From NCBI RefSeq assembly GCF_025567285.1, contig NZ_JAOQJT010000001.1, positions 310,001-374,000 on the forward strand: 64,000 bases of DNA. Direction: 5' to 3'. The notes below the pieces were generated by a model, which saw nothing but the letters and a program-made list of their open reading frames with translations, did not search any database and was not told where the DNA came from. The position numbers were made by a program, and so were the translations under genes. The DNA is from Coprococcus aceti (GTDB lineage Bacteria; Bacillota; Clostridia; Lachnospirales; Lachnospiraceae). This document shows, one piece after another, positions 54,301-63,103 of the stretch (its first letter is position 1; the number at the start of each line of letters is the position of its first letter).

Positions 54301-55996
54301 TGACTATTACAACGATTACAATTCGTACCCTGCAGCAGCAGACAACTCTTTCTTTGACAGTCTTGATACAACATGTAATATCGTGTCATCAATAGCTGCA
54401 AAGAGAGGCAAGATACCAGCCATCGCTGAGTGCGGTGTCAGAGTCATGAAGAAGGACGGTTCAGACAACGAGGGACTTCTCGTAAAGGGTAATCCGGTTG
54501 GAACAGAGGCTTCAGGAAAGAACTGGTATCAGGAAGTCAACGACATTGCGAAGAAGAACAACATGCCATACTACCTTGTATGGGCAAACTTCGGAGACAG
54601 CAACTTCTATGTACCATACAAGTATGATGCTACACATGGACAGGAGCTTATCAATGACTTCATAAAGTATTATAACGACGACTCATCAATATTTGGTGGA
54701 GACACAGGATTCTACAACAACATGGGAACCCTTGCAGGAGTATCTGCAAATACATACACGGGCCAGATGGGTTACATGGTATATCCATTTGACAGAGATA
54801 CCATCCTCAAGGCGACAACACTCAAGGCTGGTGTTAAGAATGCATCAAAGGTTCAGTTCATTATCAACAATCCTGATACAGATGTTAAGCTTACACTCAA
54901 CGCTGAGGCTGGAGCCGAGATTGCCGCTGCAGGATCAGAGCCAACACTTTACACGGCTGATCTTACAGAGAAGAATCTCAGCAAGCTTGGAAAGACAGAT
55001 ACAGCAACCATCACACTCTTGGCAGATGGCGAGCAGCTCGCACAGCTGTCACACATAAGCCTTGGAAAGGCCAAGGATAAGGCTCCTGCAAATGTCATCG
55101 AGGACTTCGAGTACTATTCAGGAAGCGACGGACTTCTGGATTCCACATACACATCTAACTCAGCCGCAGGATGCAGCTCAAGCTTTGTTCTTAACAAGAC
55201 ACATAAGAACGGTGGCACATACGGCGGTGCGTTCAAGTATAAGCTTGAGACAAATGGATCAGAGGTGTGGACAGGAAGGATTAAGTCAGAGCTTACAAAC
55301 AATGATTTCTCAAAGTATAATGCGCTTGAGATGTGGGTACAGCCGGACGGTATGGGACAGAAACTTGTGATCCAGATCACAGATGGAAGCGGCGAGGAAT
55401 TTGAGGTATACCTCACAGATTTCGTAAAGGGAACAAAGGCACAGTATGTTACTATTCCATTCAGCTCATTCAAGGGTAAGAAGGGTGGTACACTCGATGC
55501 ATCGGATATAGTCAAATTTGCTGTATGGTGCAACTCGATCGTGCCGGAGGATCACACTGGCAAGTGGACAGTTGACTCAACTATCTACTTTGATGGAATC
55601 CAGGCAGTGAAGCTCACAGATGATATGCTCAAGAAGAATCCAGTGGACAAGAATGGACTTATCATAACAGACAAGTCACTGGTTAAGAAGGATGCGGCAG
55701 ATTCTGGCAAGGATGATTCAAATACAGAGGATCCAGGCAAGAACGATGCCACAACTGAGAACCCAACCACAGAGGATCAGACTACCGAGGCTCCAACAAC
55801 TGAGAAGCCTAGCAATGACGACAAGACAACTGAGGCTACCACAGCAGCAACAACGGATGGAAGCACAGGTGGAAATGGACAGAACGTGGTAAATACAGGA
55901 GATAAGTCACCTGTAGACGTAATGTTTGCGATAATGATAGCATCACTTATCATGGCTGGTGCAGGCTATATCGTTATCAAAAAGGATAAGAAGTAA
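51347..55996 (+). CDS. Multidomain GH26 beta-mannanase, cell-surface anchored
   Basis: Secreted enzyme of 1549 residues that hydrolyses beta-1,4-mannan. In order: signal peptide (about 1-35); three tandem ~140-residue carbohydrate-binding-like repeats (about 48-186, 230-372 and 392-533); a fourth binding-type domain (about 545-720); GH26 catalytic domain (about 740-1110) with acid/base Glu918 in RPFHENTGSWFWWG and nucleophile Glu1028 in AIAECGVR; and a further binding module (about 1240-1425). A Thr/Glu-rich wall-spanning linker precedes the C-terminal NTGD, a hydrophobic segment and KKDKK. The last part is a sortase-type sorting signal in a non-LPxTG form. Substrate specificity is inferred from GH26 membership. 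Confidence 0.93.
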   Translation: MVRFRTRLVAVTCAVAMVGSFWGSAGAIVSADAAEPSAEMAWSITTDKLVFDTGADAKWTDKIYASNDEGTYPELGRIDDVSVGKKAVLTANVTLNGDFSGLDGAEAADGTYNAIQLSCAIKTGDGWTYTKSDDYPFLKAENFTDGKTQVSFAFDVKDTGAVSEIIFQYNSNSAYTGTIAISDVEVQSDDSGEEPDGGEEPGGGSSATGNVTGVAAPSITDNTVWSSSDAVLAFDATSDKTWKDKTYASNDSATYADMARIEGATVGEKVKLTAVVSIDGDLSALDGAEASDGTYNAIQLACAIKTGDSWKYAKSDDYPFLKAENFTDGKCSVEFNFNEVEAGDVQEIVFQYNANSAFTGKVLIGGVAVDKVESGKKPTTTETEAGNFADASLVFDTASDAKWTDKAFASNDTESYTDLPTVDNVKVGAKAKLTATVSLDGDISGLDGAEASDGSYNAIQLACAMKTGDSWDYAKSGDYPFIKAENFVDGKCDISFAFDVSEVGNVQEIVFQYNSNSAYAGKITISNVKVLDVKESSGGLEQRDPAVISDLSSAEDYDKWSTEAGYAYKHGDAANKAGNATPDISYDSANERLKVSVDYSADSTSSWSEAKVKCVPTEAMDVSQYNQLSVDIIYPAKLKGSKIKFFADGIINKDTTIDDDAEDIGDGLKKVTVTMGFTPTDKPLRDVTIGIIGSSTSFKGNVYLDNLVLSQADTTKDFVEITETPGAGSPADLSQMPSSVRVSDANAADSAKALAAYLNTLMNSDQVLFGHQNDVSRSVNPQASLGDVYDVTGQVSGVFGIDSLAVTGSEAGGSDAASALANSVAYSKTAAANGAIVSLSMHMPNFSSSKIVKNSDGTYSFYGCDFSESKDLSNDIVKQILPGGEYNEVFTAYLDVIADYASQLQAAGIPIMIRPFHENTGSWFWWGSMNTAETYKSLYRYTKDYMEQSGVHNLLWVYSPNGPVTSEAAYVSYYPGDEYVDILAFDYYNDYNSYPAAADNSFFDSLDTTCNIVSSIAAKRGKIPAIAECGVRVMKKDGSDNEGLLVKGNPVGTEASGKNWYQEVNDIAKKNNMPYYLVWANFGDSNFYVPYKYDATHGQELINDFIKYYNDDSSIFGGDTGFYNNMGTLAGVSANTYTGQMGYMVYPFDRDTILKATTLKAGVKNASKVQFIINNPDTDVKLTLNAEAGAEIAAAGSEPTLYTADLTEKNLSKLGKTDTATITLLADGEQLAQLSHISLGKAKDKAPANVIEDFEYYSGSDGLLDSTYTSNSAAGCSSSFVLNKTHKNGGTYGGAFKYKLETNGSEVWTGRIKSELTNNDFSKYNALEMWVQPDGMGQKLVIQITDGSGEEFEVYLTDFVKGTKAQYVTIPFSSFKGKKGGTLDASDIVKFAVWCNSIVPEDHTGKWTVDSTIYFDGIQAVKLTDDMLKKNPVDKNGLIITDKSLVKKDAADSGKDDSNTEDPGKNDATTENPTTEDQTTEAPTTEKPSNDDKTTEATTAATTDGSTGGNGQNVVNTGDKSPVDVMFAIMIASLIMAGAGYIVIKKDKK
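51490..52945 (+). repeat. Three tandem carbohydrate-binding-module repeats within mannanase gene
   Basis: Units at about 51490-51905, 52036-52460 and 52523-52945 each encode the pattern AFD/VFD...W(T/K)DK..ASND...LDGAEA(S/A)DG(T/S)YNAIQL...GDYPF(L/I)KAENF...FQYN(S/A)NSA. Units 2 and 3 are closest to each other. Linkers between them differ, the first being Gly/Glu-rich. Confidence 0.9.
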
Positions 55997-56018
55997 TACT
56001 CATTTTAGCCATACAAAG

Positions 56019-56067
56019 AGCCCCACTGTCGGCGGTGATGAAGACCACCGGCAGTGGGGCTTTATTT
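56019..56067. terminator. Convergent terminator, mannanase/MATE
   Basis: AGCCCCACTG (from 56019) pairs with CAGTGGGGCT (to 56061), extended inside by CGG-GGTG/CACC-G pairs, and followed by TTTATTT on the plus strand. Confidence 0.85.
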
Positions 56068-56091
56068 GTTGGTTTATATTTGTATGCAATA

Positions 56092-57438
56092 TCAGTTTGC
56101 AGCACGTCTCTTCTCAACAAGCTTCTCTACAGGGGTTGTGAGATACATTATAGAGAGCATCAGCGTACAGCAGAACCAGATGATAGGCTCTGTGATGGTA
56201 ACACCCAGATATCCAAGTCTTGGAGTGAGTATCATAACCGCAAGTACCTTGCCGATCAGCTCTATAGTGGATGACATGACCGGAACGATCTTCCTGCCCA
56301 TTCCCTGCATTGCACATCTCAGGACGAACAGAGGACCAAGTACATAGAAGCACGTCACGCCGATCCTTACATATCTCACGGCCGGATCTATGATGGCACT
56401 GGCAGATGTACCTGCAACCAGCTTTATAAGTGCCGGGCTGAGCAGCCAGCCGAATATTATCATGACAGTGGTTATGATCGTGTTTATGATGATCGCAGCC
56501 CTCACACCCTGATGTACCCGGTCGTATCTGCCTGCGCCCATATTCTGGCTTACATATGTCGTCACGGCATTTCCTACTATATATAACATGAACATGAGGA
56601 TATCAAATATCTTTCTTGCCGCTGTGTGGGCGGTTACTATATCAGTTCCGAGTCCATTGATGGCTCTCTGGAGTATGACCGTTCCGATGTTCACTATACA
56701 GCTCATAAATCCCATGGCAAGTGCGGACTGTATGAGGTCTGACCGGTCACTCTTCTCTACGGAGTATTCATCCTTCTCCGGAATCAGATGCTTGGCCTTC
56801 ACAAGTATATAGATCAGGGCAAGTATGCCCGCCAGCGCCTGTGATATATCGGTGGCGATGGCTGCACCCCGTACTCCCATGTCAAATGCCCTTATAAACA
56901 TAAGATCCAGAACGATATTGAGGACAACTGATATACCGAGGAATATAAGAGGCGTCTTGCTGTCTCCGACTGCACGCAGTATGTTGGCGCACAGATTATA
57001 TAATGAACAGAATATGATTCCAACGATTATGATTATAACGTAGCTTGCTGCCATATCCAGTATGTCGTCTGGTGTTTTGAGAAGTACCAGGATAGGCCTT
57101 ATAAATATGAGACTCAGAACGGTCAGGACAATGGATGCCAGCAGTGTCATGATGGCCGATGCACCGATACATCTTCTCATATTGTGATAGTCCTTTGCAC
57201 CATAGTATTTGGCTATAGGGATGGCAAGTCCCATGGTTCCGCTGTTGAGGAAGCCTATTATCATATTCGAAATGACTGAGGTTGCGCCAACCGCGGCGAG
57301 TGCCTGTGAGCTTACGTAGTTGCCCACGATGGCTGAGTCTGTAAAACTGTATAACTGCTGTGCGATCTGTCCCAGTATCATAGGAACAGCAAATAACCAT
57401 ATGACTTTCATTGGCTTTCCGACTGTTAGATCTTTCAT
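56092..57438 (-). CDS. MATE family multidrug/cation efflux protein
   Basis: Inner-membrane transporter of 448 residues with about twelve helices in two homologous halves, exporting cationic compounds in exchange for sodium or protons. Family-like signatures are VPMILGQIAQQLYSFTDSAIVGNYVSSQALAAVG near the N-terminus, NILRAVGDSKTPL, and the second-half QNMGAGRYDRV and AMQGMGRK. AAGGAGG lies 10 bases before the ATG on the minus strand. It is transcribed alone from a good promoter. The substrate cannot be told from sequence. Confidence 0.93.
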   Translation of the reverse strand: MKDLTVGKPMKVIWLFAVPMILGQIAQQLYSFTDSAIVGNYVSSQALAAVGATSVISNMIIGFLNSGTMGLAIPIAKYYGAKDYHNMRRCIGASAIMTLLASIVLTVLSLIFIRPILVLLKTPDDILDMAASYVIIIIVGIIFCSLYNLCANILRAVGDSKTPLIFLGISVVLNIVLDLMFIRAFDMGVRGAAIATDISQALAGILALIYILVKAKHLIPEKDEYSVEKSDRSDLIQSALAMGFMSCIVNIGTVILQRAINGLGTDIVTAHTAARKIFDILMFMLYIVGNAVTTYVSQNMGAGRYDRVHQGVRAAIIINTIITTVMIIFGWLLSPALIKLVAGTSASAIIDPAVRYVRIGVTCFYVLGPLFVLRCAMQGMGRKIVPVMSSTIELIGKVLAVMILTPRLGYLGVTITEPIIWFCCTLMLSIMYLTTPVEKLVEKRRAAN

Positions 57439-57476
57439 ATATAATAAACCTCCTTAATTTTTGCGCCTGATATTCG

Positions 57477-57504
57477 ATTGTACAACAGTTCGCGATAAAG
57501 TCAA
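57477..57504 (-). promoter_or_regulatory. MATE gene promoter
   Basis: On the minus strand TTGACT (plus 57499-57504), a 16-base spacer and TACAAT (57477-57482). The spacer starts TTATCGCG, also found just after the -35 of the GntR gene. Confidence 0.65.
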
Positions 57505-57629
57505 TGTGGTTTTTGCTTAATTTTAAAGAAAAATGTTTTATTTTGTTATATAAAATGTTATGTTAAAGTGTAACGATTAAAAATGGCTTGATTGTGCATA
57601 CTAACATTTGACATATATTATAGAAAGAA

Positions 57630-59033
57630 ATGGAAAATATGGAAAAGAATAACAGACAAAAAAATAAGCGTAATAGGAAGAGACATGCGGAGCTCGAGAG
57701 AATTGTGTTATACGCAGTGGGCGTCATTCTGCTTGGACTGGTCATAGGCCTTGCTGTGAAAAACTATAGACTTAAGAGCAAACTGGATAATCATAATGAA
57801 AAGGACTCGGTTGCCACAGGAACATCGGCGGACAGTGATAATACGAATGGCGATGCCTCAGCAGCAACAACAGAAAAGGTTGCGGAACTCAAGGTTCAGG
57901 GAACTGTGGAATGTACGGACATAGCGGTTCCGGCGACTGAGCAGGAAGAGAATTATAATGGCGAGGATCTGGCGGACAATGGCTGTCCATACGCCATCAA
58001 GATAAACAGACAGGAAAATATAGTTACTATATACAAGCTGGACGCTGCTGGATATTACACTGTTCCGGTAAAGGCAATGCGCTGTTCGGTATCACCGGTG
58101 GGAGAGACTCCTGTCGGACTGTTCAACATACAGCTCAAGTGGGACTGGCTTGCACTGTTTGACAACTGTTATGGCCAGTATGTGTCACAGATAGATGGCG
58201 ACACCCTGTTCCATTCCGTGCCTTATCTGGACACCACAAAGGATTCGCTTGAGACATGGGAATTCAACAAGCTTGGAACCGGGGCATCACTGGGATGCGT
58301 CAGACTGTGCGTTGCAGATACCAAATGGATATATGAGAACTGCGAGTCTGGAACATATGTTGATATATTTGACAGTGACTATTATGGCCCGCTGGGAAGA
58401 CCTGTGCCGGTGACCAGACTGGATAACACTGATGAGACCGGATGGGATCCGACAGACATGGTTGAGGAGAATCCGACCGCAGGAACAGCCGTGATATACG
58501 GTGCGGAGAGCCACAGCATAAACCAGGGCGAGAACTATGACACAATGGCGGGAATATGGGCCTTCAATTCACAGCGTGAGGATGTAACGGATCAGTTGAA
58601 GGTTGAGGGAACCGTGGACAATATGAAGCTGGGAAAATATACAGTAAAGTACAGCTTTACAGATCAGGGCAGTAAGATATGTAAGAGTATCGAGATAACA
58701 GTGGAGGATGATGAAGCTCCTGTTATAACAAGGGTTCCTGTGGAGATAAAGCTGGAGAGTTACAATGGACAGGCTGATGAGCTTGCAGATCTTGTTGCAT
58801 CTTATGTGAACGCACAGGATGGTGATACACTGATAAGGACAGGAGTGGCCACAGATGGCAATGGCAAGACTCTGGATGGACAGGCACTCACAAGTCTTGG
58901 ACAGGACGTTATATGTGTGGCTGTTAACAAAATGGAGTCCAAGGCGGGCAGCTATACAGTTGTGTGCTGTGCGCAGGACAGCAGCGGCAACAGATCATCC
59001 TATCACACAGTCACAGTCATCGTTGAAAAGTAG
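57630..59033 (+). CDS. L,D-transpeptidase (YkuD) with C-terminal Ig-like domain
   Basis: Membrane-anchored cell-wall enzyme of 467 residues. One helix (about 26-44) follows a basic N-terminus, so the rest is extracytoplasmic. After a Ser/Thr/Ala-rich linker, the YkuD domain (about 112-250) shows HSVPY and GTGASLGCVRL, giving the catalytic His and Cys. It forms 3-3 peptidoglycan cross-links or attaches proteins to the wall. The C-terminal 200 residues hold Ig-like regions (GKYTVKYSFTDQGSK, GSYTVVCCAQDSSGN). The ribosome site is weak, and an ATG three codons later is an alternative. hflX follows after 9 bases. Confidence 0.88.
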   Translation: MENMEKNNRQKNKRNRKRHAELERIVLYAVGVILLGLVIGLAVKNYRLKSKLDNHNEKDSVATGTSADSDNTNGDASAATTEKVAELKVQGTVECTDIAVPATEQEENYNGEDLADNGCPYAIKINRQENIVTIYKLDAAGYYTVPVKAMRCSVSPVGETPVGLFNIQLKWDWLALFDNCYGQYVSQIDGDTLFHSVPYLDTTKDSLETWEFNKLGTGASLGCVRLCVADTKWIYENCESGTYVDIFDSDYYGPLGRPVPVTRLDNTDETGWDPTDMVEENPTAGTAVIYGAESHSINQGENYDTMAGIWAFNSQREDVTDQLKVEGTVDNMKLGKYTVKYSFTDQGSKICKSIEITVEDDEAPVITRVPVEIKLESYNGQADELADLVASYVNAQDGDTLIRTGVATDGNGKTLDGQALTSLGQDVICVAVNKMESKAGSYTVVCCAQDSSGNRSSYHTVTVIVEK

Positions 59034-59042
59034 AGGTGGATC

Positions 59043-60368
59043 ATGGCAGACAGGAAAAGTACAATTTATGATCTCGAAGCAGAGAAGATAAAAGAAAAGA
59101 TAATCATATTTGCCGCCGATACAGGTGGATATACACAGAAAGAGGTCTCCTTGGAGATTCAGGCATCCCTGGACGAGCTCACGGAGCTCATAGACACAGC
59201 CGGAGCCGAGGTCGTGGGACGGCTGGTGCAGAACAGGGACCGCATTGCAAATGACTTGTATCTGGGAAGAGGAAAGGTTGAGGAGCTCAGGGAGATGATA
59301 TATGAGCTGGGCGCCACAGGAGTGTGCTGTGATGACGAGCTGTCACCGGCACAGTTGATGAACCTTCAGGACGCACTGGACATAAAGGTTATGGACAGGA
59401 CAATGGTCATTCTCGATATATTTGCAGCACATGCTGGAAGCTACGAGGGCAAGCTGCAGGTGGAACTTGCACAGCTTAAGTTCAGAGCCACCAGACTCGT
59501 TGGTATGAGAGATTCGTTGTCGAGACTTGGCGGTGGAATCGGAACGAGAGGACCGGGAGAGAAGAAGCTGGAGATAGACAGACGAGTCATAAGGGACAGG
59601 ATCTCCAGACTGAAGGCGGAGCTCAGGAACGTTGAATCCCAGAGAAGCCAGCAGAGAAAGCAGAGACAGAGGAGCGCTGTGCCGGTTGTGGGCATAGTCG
59701 GATACACAAATGCGGGCAAGTCGACCCTGCTGAATGCACTCACGGGGGCAGGAGTATTACAGGAAGACAAATTATTTGCGACCCTTGATCCTACGACAAG
59801 AGGATACAAGCTGCCGGGGGGACAGAACATACTGCTCACCGATACGGTCGGTTTTATAAGGAAGCTGCCGCATCATCTGGTCGAGGCCTTTGGCTCCACT
59901 CTGGAGGAGGCAAAATACTGTGATGTCATCCTTCATGTTGTGGACGCATCGGATGAAAACTGGGATAAGAACATAGAGACGGTGTACAGCACATTAAAGC
60001 AGCTCAAGATAGATGAGAATTCGGGAAAACCTGTGATAACTGTATTCAACAAGATAGACAGAATATCGAAGGATGACCTGGTGGGTGTGCGCGATCTGAG
60101 AGCGGACAAGACTCTGTATATCTCGGCTGCCACGGGACAGGGACTCCCGGAGCTTGCCAGTGCGATAGAGGAAATACTTAGAAATCAGAAGTCATATATA
60201 AGGCATACATTTGCATATTCTGAAGCAGGGCTCACAGGACTTATACACAAATACGGTGAGATCCAGACAGAGGAATATCTGGACGATGGCATATTTATAG
60301 AAGCTTATGTTCCAAAGTCAATACTTGGAAAACTTGGACTCAGTTTCGACGATGAAGCTGATTTTTAG
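59043..60368 (+). CDS. hflX: GTPase HflX
   Basis: Ribosome-associated GTPase of 441 residues that rescues or splits stalled ribosomes under stress. The N-terminal HflX domain (GAEVVGRLVQNRDR, DLYLGRGKVEEL) is followed by a coiled-coil linker after GGIGTRGPGEKKLE. The G domain has G1 GYTNAGKST, G3 DTVGFI and G4 NKID, and a short C-terminal domain follows. GGTGG precedes the ATG. It is 9 bases downstream of the L,D-transpeptidase gene, so it is probably co-transcribed. Confidence 0.97.
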   Translation: MADRKSTIYDLEAEKIKEKIIIFAADTGGYTQKEVSLEIQASLDELTELIDTAGAEVVGRLVQNRDRIANDLYLGRGKVEELREMIYELGATGVCCDDELSPAQLMNLQDALDIKVMDRTMVILDIFAAHAGSYEGKLQVELAQLKFRATRLVGMRDSLSRLGGGIGTRGPGEKKLEIDRRVIRDRISRLKAELRNVESQRSQQRKQRQRSAVPVVGIVGYTNAGKSTLLNALTGAGVLQEDKLFATLDPTTRGYKLPGGQNILLTDTVGFIRKLPHHLVEAFGSTLEEAKYCDVILHVVDASDENWDKNIETVYSTLKQLKIDENSGKPVITVFNKIDRISKDDLVGVRDLRADKTLYISAATGQGLPELASAIEEILRNQKSYIRHTFAYSEAGLTGLIHKYGEIQTEEYLDDGIFIEAYVPKSILGKLGLSFDDEADF

Positions 60369-60373
60369 TGCCG

Positions 60374-60415
60374 GCAATGTGGCGTATCAGGCGTTAACGT
60401 GCCATTTCACATTGC
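60374..60415 (+). other. Weak hairpin after hflX
   Basis: GCAATGTG (60374-60381) and CACATTGC (60408-60415) are exact inverse copies around a 26-base loop with no T-run; it may contribute to 3'-end formation. Confidence 0.35.
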
Positions 60416-60445
60416 TTACATAATATGAAGAGATAATAAAAAATG

Positions 60446-60478
60446 TTTACATTTTATAAGTATTTGTGTAAATTTACA
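60446..60478 (+). promoter_or_regulatory. Possible promoter and 12-bp palindrome before repeat-protein gene
   Basis: TTTACA, a 17-base spacer and TAAATT form a possible promoter whose -10 lies inside the perfect palindrome TGTAAATTTACA (60467-60478). A regulator bound there would compete with polymerase. Confidence 0.35.
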
Positions 60479-60518
60479 GAGGAAGGATAATGGTTATTCA
60501 CACAGAAAGGGAGATATT

Positions 60519-63056
60519 ATGAGTGATAATAACATGAATCAGATGCCGGACGGAATGAATCCTAACGGCGCCGATGGTCCACAGCCATCACAGAATCAGC
60601 AGGGTGATGCGGGTCAGCAGTATAGCGCAGACCAGCAGTATGCAGGACAGTATGGTCAGCAGCAGTACGGAGCAAACCAGCAGTACGCAGCGAATCAGCA
60701 GTATGCAGGACAGTACGGCCAGCAGCAGTACGGAGCAAACCAGCAGTACGCAGCGAATCAGCAGTATGCAGGACAGTACGGCCAGCAGCAGTATGGAGCA
60801 AACCAGCAGTACGCAGGACAGTACGGCCAGCAGCAGTATGGAGCAAACCAGCAGTACGCAGGACAGTACGGCCAGCAGCAGTATGCAGGACAGTATGGCC
60901 AGCAGCAGTACGATGCAAATCAGCAGTTTGCAGATCAATACGGTCAGCAGATGAATGCACAGCAGAGTGTATATGATCAGACCGTGAACATGTATGGTGA
61001 TCAGGCGCACAAGCCTGAGTCTCCAAAGAAGAGAAAGGGTATCAAGATAGCCATAATAGCAGTTGTGGCAGCGCTTGTTATCATAGCAGCATTTGTTGTT
61101 GTATTCTTCGTGTTCATCAAGAAGAGTCCTAAGGATGCGGTTAAGGACGCGATGGAGAACACAGCAAAGGAACTTGAGAACAATAATATTGTGGGTATCG
61201 TCGGAGCAGATGACATAGATGTCGACAAGCTGGACGTTCAGTCAGATTTTACCATCGACAAGGTTGCCGGAGATGGTAAGCTCGACGGTTCAACATTTAC
61301 ATTTGACGCAAGCACAGCCAAGAGCGACGGACAGAACAGCTTCAAGCTTGATTCTTCCATGACACTGGCAGGCGAGACAGTCAGTGCGGATGTTGTAATG
61401 ATCGGTCAGACGCTCTATATGTCATGTCCTGATCTCTTTACCAAGACATTTTCATTTGACATGAACAGTGTTATGGCAGAGCTCGACAGCAAGGATGCGG
61501 GAGCCGGCGGTTCAGTTGACAGCGAGGCTCTTCAGAAGATCATAGATGAGGATCTCAAGCCGGCTGCAGATAAGCTTGCAGAGTCCATAACATATGAGAA
61601 GGTCGGCAAGGATGAGTTTACAAATGCAAATGGCAAGACTATCAAGGCAGACCACTACACAGTGACAATCACAACAGACGCTATAGATGAGTTCTCACAG
61701 GCACTGGTTGACTGTCTGAACAAGTACATGGACAGCAATCTGTCAGATGATATGATGGATCAGATGGGTGTTACAAAGGATCAGCTCAAGCAGTCCATCG
61801 GCACTATTCCATCTCTGGTCAGCGCAGTAATGACAAAGGATGCCGTTGCAAATGTATACGTAGAAAACGACAAGGTGATCCGTGTTGACTGGGATTATGA
61901 TCTTGCAGCAGCAGGCGTTAAGATTTCATTCACAGCAGATTACATGGGTGACGGAAATGTCACATCAGATGCTGTAACAAAGATAGCACTTACATACGGT
62001 TCAGATGTAAATATAGAGCTCAAGAGTGAGTCAAAGACTGACACATCAGGAGATAAGATATCAACTGACAAGAAGTACACATTATCAGCAATGAGCGGCG
62101 GAGAGAGCCAGGAGTTCACAGGAAATGTGACATCAGACTATGACAAGAACAGCGGTAAGATGAGTGGAAGCATATCTGTTGATGTACAGGGTGAGACTGC
62201 TCAGGCTGCATTTGAGGGTGTCCTTGCAGATGTCAAGAAGGGCGAGTCATTCAGCATAAATGATGCAAAGCTCACAGTTACAGTATCAGGCGAGGATGTT
62301 CTTCAGTGCTCAGGAAATCTCAAGGTAGCAGAGAAGGACAACAAGATAGAGGCTCCTGCAGCAGGAGATGTGGTTGATTACTCAGTTCTCAACAGTGATG
62401 ATGTAGATCAGTACATCAACATGGATAAGATGGAAAAGATCGTATCAGCATGGAGCGAGATATTTGACTCAGTAAGTGTTGACAGCAGACTTGACGGAAA
62501 GTTCGGCACCGACTCAAAGGATACTGAGGAGGAAGAGCCTGAGACAACAGAGGCAGCTACAACAGAGGAAGCAACCACAGAGAAGTCAAATGACAGCACA
62601 GAGGAGGAAGACCTTTCAAAGGTTACATTAAGCCTTGGCGATAAGTCAGTAAAGATCAATGATCCAAAGGGATACGAGAGAAGCTATGCTTCAGAGTATA
62701 CCATATCTTATAATGATGAGAAGGGCGATGTATATGCAAGCTATTCTACATATACACACTATTCAGCAAGTGATCTTGTGAAGAACATGAAGGATACTTA
62801 CACAGAGTATTACAACGATGAGAACTCCAAGGTCAACGAGATGACAGATGGCACAGTGAAGGCAAAGGATGGCACAGAGGTAACATATCTTGTGATACAG
62901 CTCACATCATATGATATGGACAGAACAGAGGTGCTGTTGGTATATCCTACAGGCGAGGATGTAGTTACATGTTCTATCAGCTACTGGGATAAGGTCGACA
63001 AGGTTGACGCGCAGAAGCTGTGTGAGACATTCATGGATGCAATTGAGATAAAGTAA
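60519..63056 (+). CDS. Membrane protein with Gln/Tyr/Gly-repeat tail and large extracellular domain
   Basis: The 845-residue protein has an Asn/Met/Pro-rich start, then a low-complexity tract (34-152) of repeats like QQYAGQYGQQQYGAN. A basic stop (KKRKGIK) and one membrane helix (about 175-200) follow, and the rest is outside. The basic residues before the helix put the repeat tail in the cytosol. The extracellular part has two conserved-looking regions (about 205-650 and 720-845), with a Thr/Glu-rich spacer (TEEEEPETTEAATTEEATTE) between. Function is not recognised; tails of this composition can form condensates. AAAGGGAG precedes the ATG, and aroD follows. Confidence 0.82.
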   Translation: MSDNNMNQMPDGMNPNGADGPQPSQNQQGDAGQQYSADQQYAGQYGQQQYGANQQYAANQQYAGQYGQQQYGANQQYAANQQYAGQYGQQQYGANQQYAGQYGQQQYGANQQYAGQYGQQQYAGQYGQQQYDANQQFADQYGQQMNAQQSVYDQTVNMYGDQAHKPESPKKRKGIKIAIIAVVAALVIIAAFVVVFFVFIKKSPKDAVKDAMENTAKELENNNIVGIVGADDIDVDKLDVQSDFTIDKVAGDGKLDGSTFTFDASTAKSDGQNSFKLDSSMTLAGETVSADVVMIGQTLYMSCPDLFTKTFSFDMNSVMAELDSKDAGAGGSVDSEALQKIIDEDLKPAADKLAESITYEKVGKDEFTNANGKTIKADHYTVTITTDAIDEFSQALVDCLNKYMDSNLSDDMMDQMGVTKDQLKQSIGTIPSLVSAVMTKDAVANVYVENDKVIRVDWDYDLAAAGVKISFTADYMGDGNVTSDAVTKIALTYGSDVNIELKSESKTDTSGDKISTDKKYTLSAMSGGESQEFTGNVTSDYDKNSGKMSGSISVDVQGETAQAAFEGVLADVKKGESFSINDAKLTVTVSGEDVLQCSGNLKVAEKDNKIEAPAAGDVVDYSVLNSDDVDQYINMDKMEKIVSAWSEIFDSVSVDSRLDGKFGTDSKDTEEEEPETTEAATTEEATTEKSNDSTEEEDLSKVTLSLGDKSVKINDPKGYERSYASEYTISYNDEKGDVYASYSTYTHYSASDLVKNMKDTYTEYYNDENSKVNEMTDGTVKAKDGTEVTYLVIQLTSYDMDRTEVLLVYPTGEDVVTCSISYWDKVDKVDAQKLCETFMDAIEIK
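60618..60974 (+). repeat. Gln/Tyr/Gly tandem coding repeat
   Basis: Repeated cagtacggccagcagcagta units, with longer 66-base blocks near 60656-60790 almost identical to each other. This indicates recent duplication and likely length variation. Confidence 0.9.
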
Positions 63057-63103
63057 TAGCTGTACAGCGTGCAGAGAAAATGTGAAAAAGGCAGGAGGCA
63101 GTG

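Noticed and set aside
60618..60974. CRISPR-like regular repeats
   Set aside because: The repeats are in frame within a gene and encode a Gln/Tyr/Gly tract, with no unique spacers.
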